Shown here: positions 17,586 to 26,159 of the stretch, piece by piece
Layout of the letters: every line of letters starts with the position of its first letter
How positions within the stretch are numbered: position 1 is the stretch's first letter
NCBI RefSeq assembly: GCF_000384315.1
Contig: NZ_ARVW01000001.1
Span: 8,539,001 to 8,603,000 of the forward strand
Direction: 5' to 3'
From: Amycolatopsis nigrescens CSC17Ta-90
GTDB taxonomy: Bacteria > Actinomycetota > Actinomycetes > Mycobacteriales > Pseudonocardiaceae
DNA length: 64,000 bases
Made by a program: the position numbers and the translations under genes
The notes under the pieces: model-generated
Seen by the model: only the letters and a program-made list of their open reading frames with translations
Told to the model about the DNA's origin: nothing
The model's database searches: none

Positions 17586-18658
17586 CACGCGGCCTCGTTG
17601 GTCGGTGCGGTGGCGGTCCGCAGGCCGTCGCGCTGGTGGCCGGTCAGGAGTCCGTCGGCGACCCACTGATCCAGCAGATCGACCTGCCCGGCGGCGGGGA
17701 CGCAACTGGAGCAGAGCCGGCCGGGCGCACTGGAGGCTGCATCGCGGGGCGCCGCTTCCTTACCGGCACCCCATTTGCACCACGGGATACCGCGGGCCGC
17801 GACCTTGCGTTCTAGGGCGCGGATCCGCTCGGCGACTTCGGGGTAGAACAGCGCGGTCTCTTCCAGCTCGCCCTCGTGGGCGTAGGCGCCGCATTTGCAG
17901 TCGCCGGACTGGTGCAGGTTGCGCGAGACCTCGGACTGCGGAAGTGCGCCGGGATGGCACAGCAGATGCTCGTCGTGGTCATGGTGGAGCCGGCACATGT
18001 GCCGGTCGCGGTACTCCCGTAGATGCCCTTCGGTCCAGTGCACGATCGGCGAGACCCACACCACGGAACCGGCAACGTCGATCTCGTTGGCATTGCGCCA
18101 CCGCCGGTCAGATTCCGACCAACGGGTACCTGCGACGTACGCGACCTGACCTGTCCGGCCGCGTTTACCAACCAGCGACCGACGCAACTCGTCGAGAGCT
18201 TTCTCCTTGAGCCGCTGGTACATCACGCTGTGCGCGCCGGGGCCAGGGAACCCCCGCCACACCGTGTCGTTCTTGCCCCGCTCGGTCTTCGGCTTGACGT
18301 TGCCCAGCACCAGGTCCTCGTAGGAGTCCGGCGGGTCCGCCCACAACAGCGGCAGCCCCCACTCGGCACACACCGCCTCCACGTACTGGCTGGTTTGCGG
18401 AACCGCGATCGTGGTGCGGATGTGCACCGCCGCGTCCATCCGCTCGCGCACGACGTGCGCGAGCAGGCTGGAATCCGAGCCGCCCGAGAACAACAGCAAC
18501 AGCTTCTCCGGGCCGAACCGCTCGATCACCTCGTCCAACAGCGCGTGCGACCGGGCGATCGCCTCATCCAGCGTCAGCGCCTCATACTCACGCGACTTCG
18601 GTGGCACCTTCACCAACCGGTCCGGCATCCCCGGCAGAATGTCCGCCTGCTCGCTCAC
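17585..18658 (-). CDS. PAPS-reductase-like PP-loop protein
   Basis: 357 residues from GTG 18658. The ATP-pyrophosphatase loop is LLLLFSGGSDSSLLAHV (SGGSDS at 58-63). A cysteine and histidine-rich middle (MCRLHHDHDEHLLCHPG, then SGDCKCGAYAHEGE) could bind zinc or an iron-sulfur cluster, and two more cysteine pairs lie near the C-terminus. PP-loop relatives include PAPS reductase, DndC (DNA phosphorothioation) and QueC (7-deazaguanine synthesis). Here it probably activates a base or sulfur donor for the cassette. True sulfate assimilation is unlikely given the neighbours. Confidence 0.75.
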   Translation of the reverse strand: MSEQADILPGMPDRLVKVPPKSREYEALTLDEAIARSHALLDEVIERFGPEKLLLLFSGGSDSSLLAHVVRERMDAAVHIRTTIAVPQTSQYVEAVCAEWGLPLLWADPPDSYEDLVLGNVKPKTERGKNDTVWRGFPGPGAHSVMYQRLKEKALDELRRSLVGKRGRTGQVAYVAGTRWSESDRRWRNANEIDVAGSVVWVSPIVHWTEGHLREYRDRHMCRLHHDHDEHLLCHPGALPQSEVSRNLHQSGDCKCGAYAHEGELEETALFYPEVAERIRALERKVAARGIPWCKWGAGKEAAPRDAASSAPGRLCSSCVPAAGQVDLLDQWVADGLLTGHQRDGLRTATAPTNEAA

Positions 18659-19728
18659 CCGAACTCCTTCCGATCGCTGATGGACCGCCCCGCCGGCACC
18701 GCCGCGGGCGGGTACTGATCCCAAGTGCGGCCGTCCAACTCGCGGCCAGCGCGGCCCTTGCCGACCCTGCGCATGACCTGTCGGTGGCCCATCTCGTCCA
18801 CCGGCGGGCCGACCAGCACTTCGCGGCCGACGTTGTGTTGCGCCATGCCGATGCCCAGGCCGGCGGGAGCCCATTCGCCCCACTGCTTGAACAGAAACGG
18901 CACGGCCGCGGCCTCGCACTGGTCCCGCAGTGACCGCACCCAGCCCGGATGCATCGGCCGGACACCGCGATCGCGCCCGGACTCACCCCCGGCGATGACC
19001 CAGTGCAGACCGCGTTCGGTGCCGACCCGCCCGGCGAGGGTGGCGAGCATTTCCCGGCCCCAGCCGAAGCTGTCGTAGTACTCCAGCTCCAGCCACCGCG
19101 ACAGATCCACCGGGCCGAGCAGGGGTTCACAGGACAGGAACCGGATGGCGGCCGGGGTGTCCAGCAGCACCGGCACGCGGATGTCGGCCCACCGCTGGGT
19201 TTCCACGCTGGTGCCCAGCCAGACGTTGGGCAGTGGCCACCGGTCGGAGGCGACCCACCGGCGCGCGGCCTGGTCCAGCTTGTCCTCGGTCACCCCGAAT
19301 CCCGAACGGGTGTCGTGTCGCAGCATCGCGCGAACGAAGCCGTAGTCGGTCAGCAGCGACCGCATCCGCGCCGGCCGCTTGGTGAGGGTCTGGAAGGAGT
19401 GCTGGGGCGCGAGGGCCATCACCCGGAACACCCGGGCGATGAAGTCGTCGGGCACGTCCTTGTGGAACAAATCGCTCATCGAGTTGACGAACACCTTGCG
19501 CGGCTTGCGCCACCGCAACGGCAAGTCCAGCTTGTCCGGCCGCAGCTGCACGTCGAACCCGCGCTCGAAGTAATGGTCCGGGGTGCCGCGCCAGCGTTCG
19601 GCGAAGGTCTTGGCGTAGCAGCGATCGCAGCCCGGCGACACCTCGGTGCAGCCGGTGACGGGGTTCCAGGTGGAGCCAGGTGAGCCGTCCTCGCCGCGGG
19701 TCCATTCGATACTGGTAGTGGCGCTCAT
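18655..19728 (-). CDS. DUF5131 (phage Gp37/Gp68) family protein
   Basis: 357 residues from ATG 19728 with GGAG upstream. The family signature is clear: SIEWTRGEDGSPGSTWNPVT, then GCTEVSPGCDRCYAKTFAERW, with three cysteines arranged like a radical-SAM or iron-sulfur centre, and later VFVNSMSDLFHKDVP, TLTKRPARM and VIAGGESGR. The biochemical function of the family is not established, but it recurs in phages and elements beside DpdA-like genes. First gene of the cassette; it overlaps the PP-loop gene by 4 bp (GTGA). Confidence 0.85.
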   Translation of the reverse strand: MSATTSIEWTRGEDGSPGSTWNPVTGCTEVSPGCDRCYAKTFAERWRGTPDHYFERGFDVQLRPDKLDLPLRWRKPRKVFVNSMSDLFHKDVPDDFIARVFRVMALAPQHSFQTLTKRPARMRSLLTDYGFVRAMLRHDTRSGFGVTEDKLDQAARRWVASDRWPLPNVWLGTSVETQRWADIRVPVLLDTPAAIRFLSCEPLLGPVDLSRWLELEYYDSFGWGREMLATLAGRVGTERGLHWVIAGGESGRDRGVRPMHPGWVRSLRDQCEAAAVPFLFKQWGEWAPAGLGIGMAQHNVGREVLVGPPVDEMGHRQVMRRVGKGRAGRELDGRTWDQYPPAAVPAGRSISDRKEFG

Positions 19729-19742
19729 GCGATCTCCTTTCC

Positions 19743-20024
19743 TTAGTCGTGGGCGGGGTGTGCGTCCTGGTTCAGCAGCGCGGCCACGCGCTTGCCGAGG
19801 GCCTCGGACCAGTCGAATCCGTTGCGGTCGACGGCGAAGTCGATGTAGATCAGGACATCGGGGCACTCGTCGTTCGTGCCGGACCAGCCCCAGATCCACC
19901 AGCCGGCCGGGATCACCTCGGGCGGCTCGTCGATGTACGGGGTGCCGTGTTCGACCCGGACCGCCTCGTAGGTGAGCGCGGTGCGGGGTTCGGTGCTGGG
20001 CTGCTGGTTCTGGTGTGTGGTCAT
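19743..20024 (-). CDS. Hypothetical protein
   Basis: 93 residues from ATG 20024. It is Trp-rich in the middle (PAGWWIWGWSGTNDECPD), followed by VLIYIDFAVDRNGFDWSEALG. No family is recognised. It has good actinobacterial codon use and is closely spaced (14 bp) before the DUF5131 gene, so it may belong to the same transcript. Confidence 0.6.
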   Translation of the reverse strand: MTTHQNQQPSTEPRTALTYEAVRVEHGTPYIDEPPEVIPAGWWIWGWSGTNDECPDVLIYIDFAVDRNGFDWSEALGKRVAALLNQDAHPAHD

Positions 20025-20185
20025 TAGGTATCCCGTTCCGTGGAGGTGTAGGGGCATTTCGGGCAGCCGAACAGGCGTGTGGCCATGGACAACCAGCGCT
20101 CGGGCCACCCGCAGGCCGGGCAGTCGGCGTCAATGCACAGCACCGCTTCGGCGGTGCCCGGTTTGCTGTTGCTGGTGGCGTTCAT
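20024..20185 (-). CDS. Small zinc-ribbon-like protein
   Basis: 53 residues from ATG 20185. Two cysteine knuckles, CIDADCPACGWPE and GCPKCPYTS, suggest a zinc ribbon. It overlaps the Prim-Pol stop by 4 bp (ATGA), which supports translation. Function unknown; a nucleic-acid or protein adaptor is possible. Confidence 0.55.
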   Translation of the reverse strand: MNATSNSKPGTAEAVLCIDADCPACGWPERWLSMATRLFGCPKCPYTSTERDT

Positions 20186-21138
20186 GCGGCGGTCCCTTCT
20201 GGTCGGATGCGGCGGGGGTTGTTGCGGCCGGCGGTGAGGCTGGTGTCGATGACTCCCCCGGGTCCGAGGTCTTTGGCGGCAGAGGCGGGATCTGCCCAGG
20301 TGTGCCAGGCGGACTCGAGTTCGGTGCGGGCGGTGTGCTCGTCGAGCACCCCGGCACCGACGAGTTGCCCGAGGGCGTAGGAGGCGCGGCACAGGATGTG
20401 GTTGCGCTCCCCCAGGGGTGCGTGCCTGACGGCTTCGCACTCCCGGGTCACGGCGGCGGTCACGTAGGCGGATCGGCGCACAGCGGCCGTTTCAGCTCGC
20501 CCTGAGTTGGCCGGTGACGGCTTGGCGGTGAGGGCCTGGTGCAACCACCCCGGGAGTTCGGCGGGGTCATGCTCGTCGACGAGTTCGTAGCCGCGGTCCC
20601 CGATGATCGAACCGGGGCCGACGACGTAGCCGCCGTGCGCGCGGGTATCCACCTTCCAGCCGATCGTCCCGGCGGTGCTCCGCAAGCCGCCGGCGTCGTC
20701 GGTGCCGGGGTGGCGGTAGTACAGGTGCCAGCCGCCGCTCGGTGTCCGCACCGCGTAGGTCGGGGTGACCGTGTCGCCGTGGCGTTGGGCGAGGTTGCGC
20801 AGCACCCCGGCTCCGCAGCCGATCCCCATGACCCGCCATTGGTCCGGGATCTGGTCGCCGGGCTTGAGCACGTCGCAGTCCACGACCACCAGCCCGGACG
20901 GCCCGGTCGCCACGCCGATGTTGAACGGTGCCCGCTCCCAGGTCGCGGCGATGCGGTCCGGGTCGGTGGTGGCGCGGTGTTCCCACCCGAGGTGCCCGGC
21001 GTCGCACGGCCCGGTGCCGGGGCAGTTCTTCGCGTGATGAAGGGCGGGGATCTTGGTGCCGGGGTTGAGCGGGAACACCCGCCACCCCATCGCGGCCAGG
21101 TACAGCGCCCACTCGGTGAGCGCGGACTTCGCTGCCAT
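20182..21138 (-). CDS. Bifunctional DNA primase/polymerase (Prim-Pol)
   Basis: 318 residues from ATG 21138. The N-terminal Prim-Pol domain is typical: LAAMGWRVFPLNPGTKIPAL, a zinc-like C-H segment (KNCPGTGPCDAGHLGWEH), NIGVATGPSGLVVVDCDV with the catalytic acidic pair, GGWHLYYRHPG, and WKVDTRAHGGYVVGPGS. It probably primes and starts replication of the excised circle with the ATPase at 14104-15720, and marks this as a Prim-Pol rather than RepSA-type AICE. Confidence 0.9.
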   Translation of the reverse strand: MAAKSALTEWALYLAAMGWRVFPLNPGTKIPALHHAKNCPGTGPCDAGHLGWEHRATTDPDRIAATWERAPFNIGVATGPSGLVVVDCDVLKPGDQIPDQWRVMGIGCGAGVLRNLAQRHGDTVTPTYAVRTPSGGWHLYYRHPGTDDAGGLRSTAGTIGWKVDTRAHGGYVVGPGSIIGDRGYELVDEHDPAELPGWLHQALTAKPSPANSGRAETAAVRRSAYVTAAVTRECEAVRHAPLGERNHILCRASYALGQLVGAGVLDEHTARTELESAWHTWADPASAAKDLGPGGVIDTSLTAGRNNPRRIRPEGTAA

Positions 21139-21324
21139 CTTGTCGTCCTTTCAGGTGAACCGTCTGCAAACGAGGGGGTCAAACCCGGGTTGAGGTGGTG
21201 ACCGGGTCTCTGTCCTTCCCGGTCGGAAAGGGCCGGGTGGTGCCGTGTGGAGGGCCGCCTGGCCGGTGGGAGCGTGTCGGCCACCGGCCCGGCGAACCCG
21301 GTCAGCGAGGCGCGCGGCCCGGGG

Positions 21325-21825
21325 TCACAGGTCGATGCCGCGGGCGGCGAGCCAGGGCTTGGGGTCGATCCGTCTAGCGCGTTGCCCGTCCGGCCAGACT
21401 TCGAAATGCAGGTGCGGCCCGGTGGACTGGCCGCGCTGGCCGACGGTGGCGATCTGCTCCCCGGCGGACACCCGGGCGCCTTCGGGCCGGGTGATGGTGT
21501 GCATGTGGCCGTAGACGGTGACGGTGCCGTCGTCGTGGCGAAGCCGCATCCACAGCCCGAACCCGGTGGCGGGCCCGGCCTCGATCACCGTGGCGTCCGC
21601 GACCGCCCGGATCGGCGTGCCCTGCGGGGCGGCGATGTCGATGCCGTAGTGGTTGGTGCCCCACCGGGCGCCGAACCCGGACGTGAACTCGCCTTCGGCC
21701 GGCTTGACGGTCTCCCCGCCGCCGGTGTCCGCGCCGCCGGTGCGGGTGTAGGCCACCGCGGCCAGGACCAGGACCACGAGCAGCAGCAGCCCGCCGCCGC
21801 CGGACTTCTTCGCTGGTTTCGCCAT
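21325..21825 (-). CDS. M23 (LytM) peptidase with membrane anchor
   Basis: 166 residues. A basic N-terminus and one membrane segment (GGGGLLLLVVLVLAAVAYT) are followed by a LytM domain with metal-site residues in NHYGIDIAAPQGTPI, YGHMHTI and TGPHLHFEVW. It probably cuts peptidoglycan crosslinks to open the wall during mating. It lies downstream of traB beyond the repeat cluster. Confidence 0.88.
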   Translation of the reverse strand: MAKPAKKSGGGGLLLLVVLVLAAVAYTRTGGADTGGGETVKPAEGEFTSGFGARWGTNHYGIDIAAPQGTPIRAVADATVIEAGPATGFGLWMRLRHDDGTVTVYGHMHTITRPEGARVSAGEQIATVGQRGQSTGPHLHFEVWPDGQRARRIDPKPWLAARGIDL

Positions 21826-21900
21826 CGCATGCCCTCACATTTCGGTCACTGTGTGTAACGGTTTTGGGGTAGGGGGTGCCGCGGTGAGCGCCCGGTGGGC

Positions 21901-22078
21901 GGATGAGTCCCGGATGCGTTCGGGATGAGTTCCGCTTGAAGCGGATGAGTTGTCTCATTTCCGCACGTCAGGGGTGTGAGCTGCGAAAATGAGCGGAATG
22001 AGCCGAATGAGTGCCGCCGGGCGGGTGCCCGCACACCCCCGGATCAGGGGTGTGCGGACAGTCCCGGGATGCTCATTC
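21901..22078. repeat. Candidate clt locus: repeated ATGAG octamers
   Basis: Three exact GGATGAGT copies start at 21901, 21923 and 21943 (20-22 bp apart, two helical turns). They are followed by AAATGAGC (21987), GAATGAGC (21996) and GAATGAGT (22005), with inverted copies at 21953-21960 and 22071-22078. The cluster lies just past the TraB stop. In Streptomyces plasmids TraB binds short repeated sequences in a non-coding clt site close to traB. The same role here is inference. Confidence 0.55.
22029..22057 (-). terminator. Hairpin downstream of traB
   Basis: A perfect 11-bp stem, CCGCACACCCC (22029-22039) and its complement (22047-22057), with a seven-base loop, 16 bp past the traB stop. It probably terminates the transfer operon, or forms part of the clt structure. 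Confidence 0.65.
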
Positions 22079-24352
22079 GCCGGCCTCGGTGTCGCGTCGG
22101 GTGATCGCCTCGGCGACCTTGGCCGGGTCGACCGGATGGATACGGTCCGTGCTCGGAACCTTGTAGCCGTGCTCCGCGAGGGCGGTGACGACATCGGCGA
22201 TGCGCCAGTTCTGGTAGCGGGTCCAGCGGGCCCCGAGCGCGTCGGCGATCGCCGCGGCCCGGGGATGGTCCTCGCCCTCGCGGGGCTGGATCAGCCGGGC
22301 CACGGTCAGGATGTCGGCCAGCGGATCCCGTTCGACCGGTGCGGTCAGCTGCCCGGGCACGGTGCCGCCGCGCAGTTCCAGGGCCCGCTCCACGATGATC
22401 CGCTGCTGCTCCGGGGACAGGTAGTAGAACCGGACGGTGCCGTTGCTGTCCAGGAAGTTCAGCGTGATCGCCGTACCAACATCGTTGAGCTTGATCGTGC
22501 CGTCCTTGCGGCGAACCGAGGGCTTGAGCCCGAGCGCGGACAGCCCGTTCTCGTGGGCTTTCTCGCCCAACACCACGTTGTTACGGCCCTTGTCCTTGAT
22601 CGCGTAGCAGGCGCGGTTGCTGGTCACCGACACCATGCCGCGGGGCAGGTTCGCGTCCGAGGGGTCCGGGGTGGCCCAAGCGACGGTGACCGCGAACTTC
22701 CGGGCCCGCATGTAGAAGTCGTTGACCATCTTCACGATCTTTTTCCGCAGCTCGGACTCGTCCTGGTGGAAGAAGGTCTGGCATTCGTCCACCACGATCA
22801 GCTTCGGCCGCAACCCGGGCTCCTTGGCCGCCACCGCGCGGGTGACCTCCTTCACGCCGTGCTTGCGCAGCAGCTGCCCGCGGGTCTCCAGCTCGGTGTT
22901 CAGCTCGGCGAACCGGTCCATCAAGGCGGCGGTGAGCGCGGCCGGGGTCACCCCGTCCTTGCAGGAGTTGAACCCGGCCAGCGCGGGCTCCACGGTCTCG
23001 TAGTCCTGGTTGTCGGAGAACAACCACACCTCGACATCGACCAGCGGGTCCAGCAACGCCGAACAGATCATGGCGAGCACCCCGGTCGACTTGCCCGACC
23101 CCATCTCGCCGGCGAAGAGGAAGTTGCGCTGGAACACCGGGCACAGCACCTCGTCGCCGCGCGGGACGATCCCGACCGGGAAGCCCGTGAAGTAGTCGGT
23201 GACGCCATCGTGCAGCAACGGGTACTCCGGAACGGGTTCCCTCAGCACGCCCCGGTCCAGCCGGAACAGGTCCAGCACGGTCGGGTCGTCCTCGCTCTTG
23301 TCCAGGAACAACTCGGCGGGCAGGCACCCGAGGTTGTGCGCCAGCGTGGTCTTGGCGCGCTGCATGGCCTCCACCGACGCGCCCATGGGCAGCCGGATCT
23401 GCACGCCCCACCCCTTGCCTTCAGGCATCGGCGGTTTGACCCAGGCGTGGTCGGTGTCCCGGTTGGGCCAACCGTCCTTGATCGCCTGGTTCAGGTAGCG
23501 GTTCCCGAGGTTGCCCAGGGCCTTGACCAGCAGGTTCTCCGACAGTTCGGTCTGCTGCACCCGCTTACCTTCGCGGCGCAGATGCTCGGGCAGCACGAAC
23601 TCACCCAGCCGGGCGCCGTCCTTCCACCGACGGAACGACCAGACCACGAGCGCGGCCAGCCCGAACAGCCACCAGTGCGCCACCGACCAGGCCACCACCG
23701 CCCCCGCGGTGGACCCGAGTGCGCCGACGGTGTCGAGCACGTCGCCGGCGTCCCAGTCGCCGAACCAGCCGCCGAACCCGTTGAACACCCCGACCACCAG
23801 CGCCACTCCGAGCGTGACCGCCAGCGCCAGCGCGGTCTTGCGGGTCAGCTTCCACACCACGTCCACCCACTTGTCCAGGGTGTCCACCTGCAAGTGCCGG
23901 GAGTCCTGAACCTGTGCGTTCAGCGCTGTGACCTGCGCCAGGTCACCCTTCTCCAGCGCGTGAGCCCGCGCGGTCCGGGCATCGCCCTGGGCCCGCTCGG
24001 TCTTCTTGCGCTGCCGCTCAGCTTCGGCGCCCTTGGCGATGATCGTGAGGTGGCGGCGGGTGAACCGCACCGCCGGACCGCCCCCGGCCTTGACCGCCCG
24101 CCCACTCACGGACAGGACGGTCCTGGTGAACCGGTACAGCGTGACCACGTCATTGCGGTAGCCGCGGTAACGGGCCAGAGCCTGTTCCTTTTGCGAGGTC
24201 AGGCGGCGGTACTCCTCCTCGGTGATCGCCTCGCCCTCCAGCACCTCCCCGGCCCGCTCGGGCAGGCGGTGGACCCGCGCCAGCGTGACCTCCTCCACGC
24301 CCTCACCGGCCCGGCCGGCGGCCGCGAACTCGTCGTGGTCGCTGTGTTCCAT
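22073..24352 (-). CDS. traB: TraB/FtsK-like conjugative DNA translocase
   Basis: 759 residues from ATG 24352. The N-terminal half is basic and coiled, with two membrane segments (KTALALAVTLGVALVVGVF and VAHWWLFGLAALVVWSF). Walker A is FAGEMGSGKSTGVL (about residue 420) and Walker B is PKLIVVDECQTFF (about 520). The C-terminus (RTDRIHPVDPAKVAEAI region) looks like a winged-helix DNA-reading domain. In AICEs one hexameric FtsK-like pump moves double-stranded DNA between mycelia. It is followed by the repeat cluster and preceded by Spd-like genes. Confidence 0.9.
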   Translation of the reverse strand: MEHSDHDEFAAAGRAGEGVEEVTLARVHRLPERAGEVLEGEAITEEEYRRLTSQKEQALARYRGYRNDVVTLYRFTRTVLSVSGRAVKAGGGPAVRFTRRHLTIIAKGAEAERQRKKTERAQGDARTARAHALEKGDLAQVTALNAQVQDSRHLQVDTLDKWVDVVWKLTRKTALALAVTLGVALVVGVFNGFGGWFGDWDAGDVLDTVGALGSTAGAVVAWSVAHWWLFGLAALVVWSFRRWKDGARLGEFVLPEHLRREGKRVQQTELSENLLVKALGNLGNRYLNQAIKDGWPNRDTDHAWVKPPMPEGKGWGVQIRLPMGASVEAMQRAKTTLAHNLGCLPAELFLDKSEDDPTVLDLFRLDRGVLREPVPEYPLLHDGVTDYFTGFPVGIVPRGDEVLCPVFQRNFLFAGEMGSGKSTGVLAMICSALLDPLVDVEVWLFSDNQDYETVEPALAGFNSCKDGVTPAALTAALMDRFAELNTELETRGQLLRKHGVKEVTRAVAAKEPGLRPKLIVVDECQTFFHQDESELRKKIVKMVNDFYMRARKFAVTVAWATPDPSDANLPRGMVSVTSNRACYAIKDKGRNNVVLGEKAHENGLSALGLKPSVRRKDGTIKLNDVGTAITLNFLDSNGTVRFYYLSPEQQRIIVERALELRGGTVPGQLTAPVERDPLADILTVARLIQPREGEDHPRAAAIADALGARWTRYQNWRIADVVTALAEHGYKVPSTDRIHPVDPAKVAEAITRRDTEAGE

Positions 24353-24354
24353 GG

Positions 24355-25341
24355 CTACTGGTCCTTCCGGTCGGAGTGCAGGGCGTTGCGGACTTGGGTC
24401 GCGGTGTCCATCGCGCACCGCAGGGCGCGGCGGATTGGGCGCACCCCGGCCCCAGGGCGTAGTTCGCCGGCGGCGATCAGGTCGCGGACCCGCTGGGTCA
24501 GCACCGCCACTGAAGCGTCACTAGCGTCACTGGGCTGCCCGTCGGTGGTGGTGCTCGTGGGGGTGTTTGCGCTGCACGATGGGGGCACCGGCCGATCACC
24601 GGCCGGGGTCGGGGACAGGTCGGTGAACGCGGCCAGGATGTGCGGCAGGCACGTCACCACCGTGACGGCGACGATCGGTCCGAGCAGGTGCAAAACCAGG
24701 CTCGACACCGAGAACGTCTCGGCTACCCAGGGCAGGTGCGGCCAGGCGTTCATGCCGAGCGTGAGCCCGAGGAACACGAACTCCGACCGGCGCACCGCCC
24801 GGTGGTTCAGCGGCCGGCCCCGCACGGCCAGGTAGGCCCGCGCCCCGACGACCATCAGCAGCGCCAGCGAGCAGAACGGCTCCACCAGCCACGCGAACAC
24901 CCACCGCGGCGTCCACGCCAGCGCGCCTTCGGCGGCGAAGGTCTGCACCCCGGCCGTCGACCAGGCCAGCGCCAAGGTGAGCGCGACGAGGGCGACGGTG
25001 ACGAGCAGGCGCCGCATCCGGGCGTCGCGGTAGGCCAGCACCATGGGGTCCTGGTCCAGCTGCCACAGCTGCCCGGCCTCCCGCACCCGCCGCCGCCGGG
25101 TCCGAACCCGCTCACTGGCCACCAGGAACACGGTCTCGTCATCGTCCAAGTCCAGCAGCTGGTGGGCTTCGGCCTGTTCGACGCGGCGGCGCCGCACCCG
25201 CTTCGACACCGGCACGGTGTCCGGCCCGGCGGCGGGTTCCGGGGCGGCGTCGGCCAGGTGCCGTTCCAGCGCGGCCATCCCGCGCGACACCTCGCCGGAC
25301 TCGTCGTTGCCGCCGTCGTCGAACGTCGTGGACACGCTCAT
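24355..25341 (-). CDS. Spd-like DUF2637-type membrane protein
   Basis: 328 residues. A charged N-terminus (basic stretch SKRVRRRRVEQ) is followed by four or so membrane helices (LLVTVALVALTLALAWSTAG; FSLALLM-type; FVFLGLTLGMNAWPHLP; HLLGPIVAVTVVTCLPHI), then a C-terminal tail predicted in the cytoplasm. It resembles DUF2637 and spread (Spd) proteins encoded upstream of traB in Streptomyces plasmids, which help DNA move through septal walls. It ends 3 bp before the traB start and has an equivalent in the second element at 42210-43025. Confidence 0.75.
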   Translation of the reverse strand: MSVSTTFDDGGNDESGEVSRGMAALERHLADAAPEPAAGPDTVPVSKRVRRRRVEQAEAHQLLDLDDDETVFLVASERVRTRRRRVREAGQLWQLDQDPMVLAYRDARMRRLLVTVALVALTLALAWSTAGVQTFAAEGALAWTPRWVFAWLVEPFCSLALLMVVGARAYLAVRGRPLNHRAVRRSEFVFLGLTLGMNAWPHLPWVAETFSVSSLVLHLLGPIVAVTVVTCLPHILAAFTDLSPTPAGDRPVPPSCSANTPTSTTTDGQPSDASDASVAVLTQRVRDLIAAGELRPGAGVRPIRRALRCAMDTATQVRNALHSDRKDQ

Positions 25342-25661
25342 GCGCTGGCCTCCTTACCCTGCTCGGACCGCTCCCCGGTCTGTCCGGCCGGGGCGGTGGT
25401 GTGGTCGTCGGTGCCCGCCAGGCGGGCCGGGTCCGGCCCGGCGGCCAGGGCCGCGGGCCTGGTGCGGTGCTGGCGGATCTCGTGGACGGTCCACCCGGCG
25501 CCGGCCAGCACGGCCAGCACCACGAACCACCAGCTGACCGCGGCGGCGAGCACGAGCGGCACGCCGATGGAGGCGAGTTCGCCGATGTGCCACACCACCC
25601 ACTCCACAGCCCGGTCGGTCCTGGTCCGGGCGCCGGGCTCGCCGGTCTGGTGCCTGTTCAT
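25338..25661 (-). CDS. Small membrane protein of the transfer operon
   Basis: 107 residues from ATG 25661. Two adjacent hydrophobic stretches (LASIGVPLVLAAAVSWWFVV and VLAVLAGAGWTVHEI) follow a polar N-terminus, and the tail is Pro/Thr-rich. It overlaps both neighbours by 1-4 bp. Probably a Spd-type accessory membrane component; no family assigned. Confidence 0.65.
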   Translation of the reverse strand: MNRHQTGEPGARTRTDRAVEWVVWHIGELASIGVPLVLAAAVSWWFVVLAVLAGAGWTVHEIRQHRTRPAALAAGPDPARLAGTDDHTTAPAGQTGERSEQGKEASA

Positions 25662-25921
25662 CAGCCCCTCCTCTCCCTGCGCCCGGCCAGCAGCACGCCG
25701 GCCAGGTCCAGCAGCACCGCCGCCGCGGACGACGTGACGGCACCGAGCAGGAACACCGTCCACAGCACCCACGTGCCGAAGAAGTGGAAGGTGATCCAGG
25801 TCAGCCCGCCGGCCGCCAGGGCCGCGCCGGTCAGGATCTGCACGTCCCGGGTGATCTCCTCGCGCCGCGTGGCGGCCTCGGTCTCGCGCGGGTCGGTGCT
25901 CAGCAGGTCAGGCGTAGACAT
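25661..25921 (-). CDS. Small membrane protein of the transfer operon
   Basis: 86 residues from ATG 25921. A charged N-terminus (SDPRETEAATRREEITRD-like) precedes two membrane helices (ILTGAALAAGGLTWITFHFF and WVLWTVFLLGAVTSSAAAVL), and the protein ends in a basic GRRERRG. Coupled to its neighbours. Likely part of the Spd set; function inferred only from position. Confidence 0.65.
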   Translation of the reverse strand: MSTPDLLSTDPRETEAATRREEITRDVQILTGAALAAGGLTWITFHFFGTWVLWTVFLLGAVTSSAAAVLLDLAGVLLAGRRERRG

Positions 25922-26159
25922 TCGGGGCCTCCCTCGATTCGTTGGTGTGGGCGAAGAACTGGTTCACCGGACGCGGATTCCGGGCGCTGGCCTGTCGGGT
26001 GGCGTAGCCGTCCACCCGCCGCATCACGCCCTCCAAAATCCGGGCGAGCAGCACCAGAGGGATCCGCACCAGGTGCAGCACCAGGAACAGGAAGATCGCC
26101 CCGGCGAACCGCAGTAACGCGGCGGTGCCGTAGCGCTGGAGAACGTCGAAAGTGGACAT
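25908..26159 (-). CDS. Small membrane-associated protein
   Basis: 83 residues from ATG 26159. One long hydrophobic stretch, LLRFAGAIFLFLVLHLVRIPLVLLA, is followed by a polar C-terminus. It overlaps the genes on both sides by 1-14 bp. No family recognised; likely part of the transfer operon. Confidence 0.6.
   Translation of the reverse strand: MSTFDVLQRYGTAALLRFAGAIFLFLVLHLVRIPLVLLARILEGVMRRVDGYATRQASARNPRPVNQFFAHTNESREAPNVYA

Noticed and set aside
17585..18658. Sulfate-assimilation PAPS reductase (CysH)
   Set aside because: Only the PP-loop fold is shared; gene neighbours and Cys/His layout differ and no sulfate genes are near.
21989..24835. A 948-residue open frame opposite the first traB
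   Set aside because: Shadow frame; the opposite strand has Walker motifs and membrane helices.
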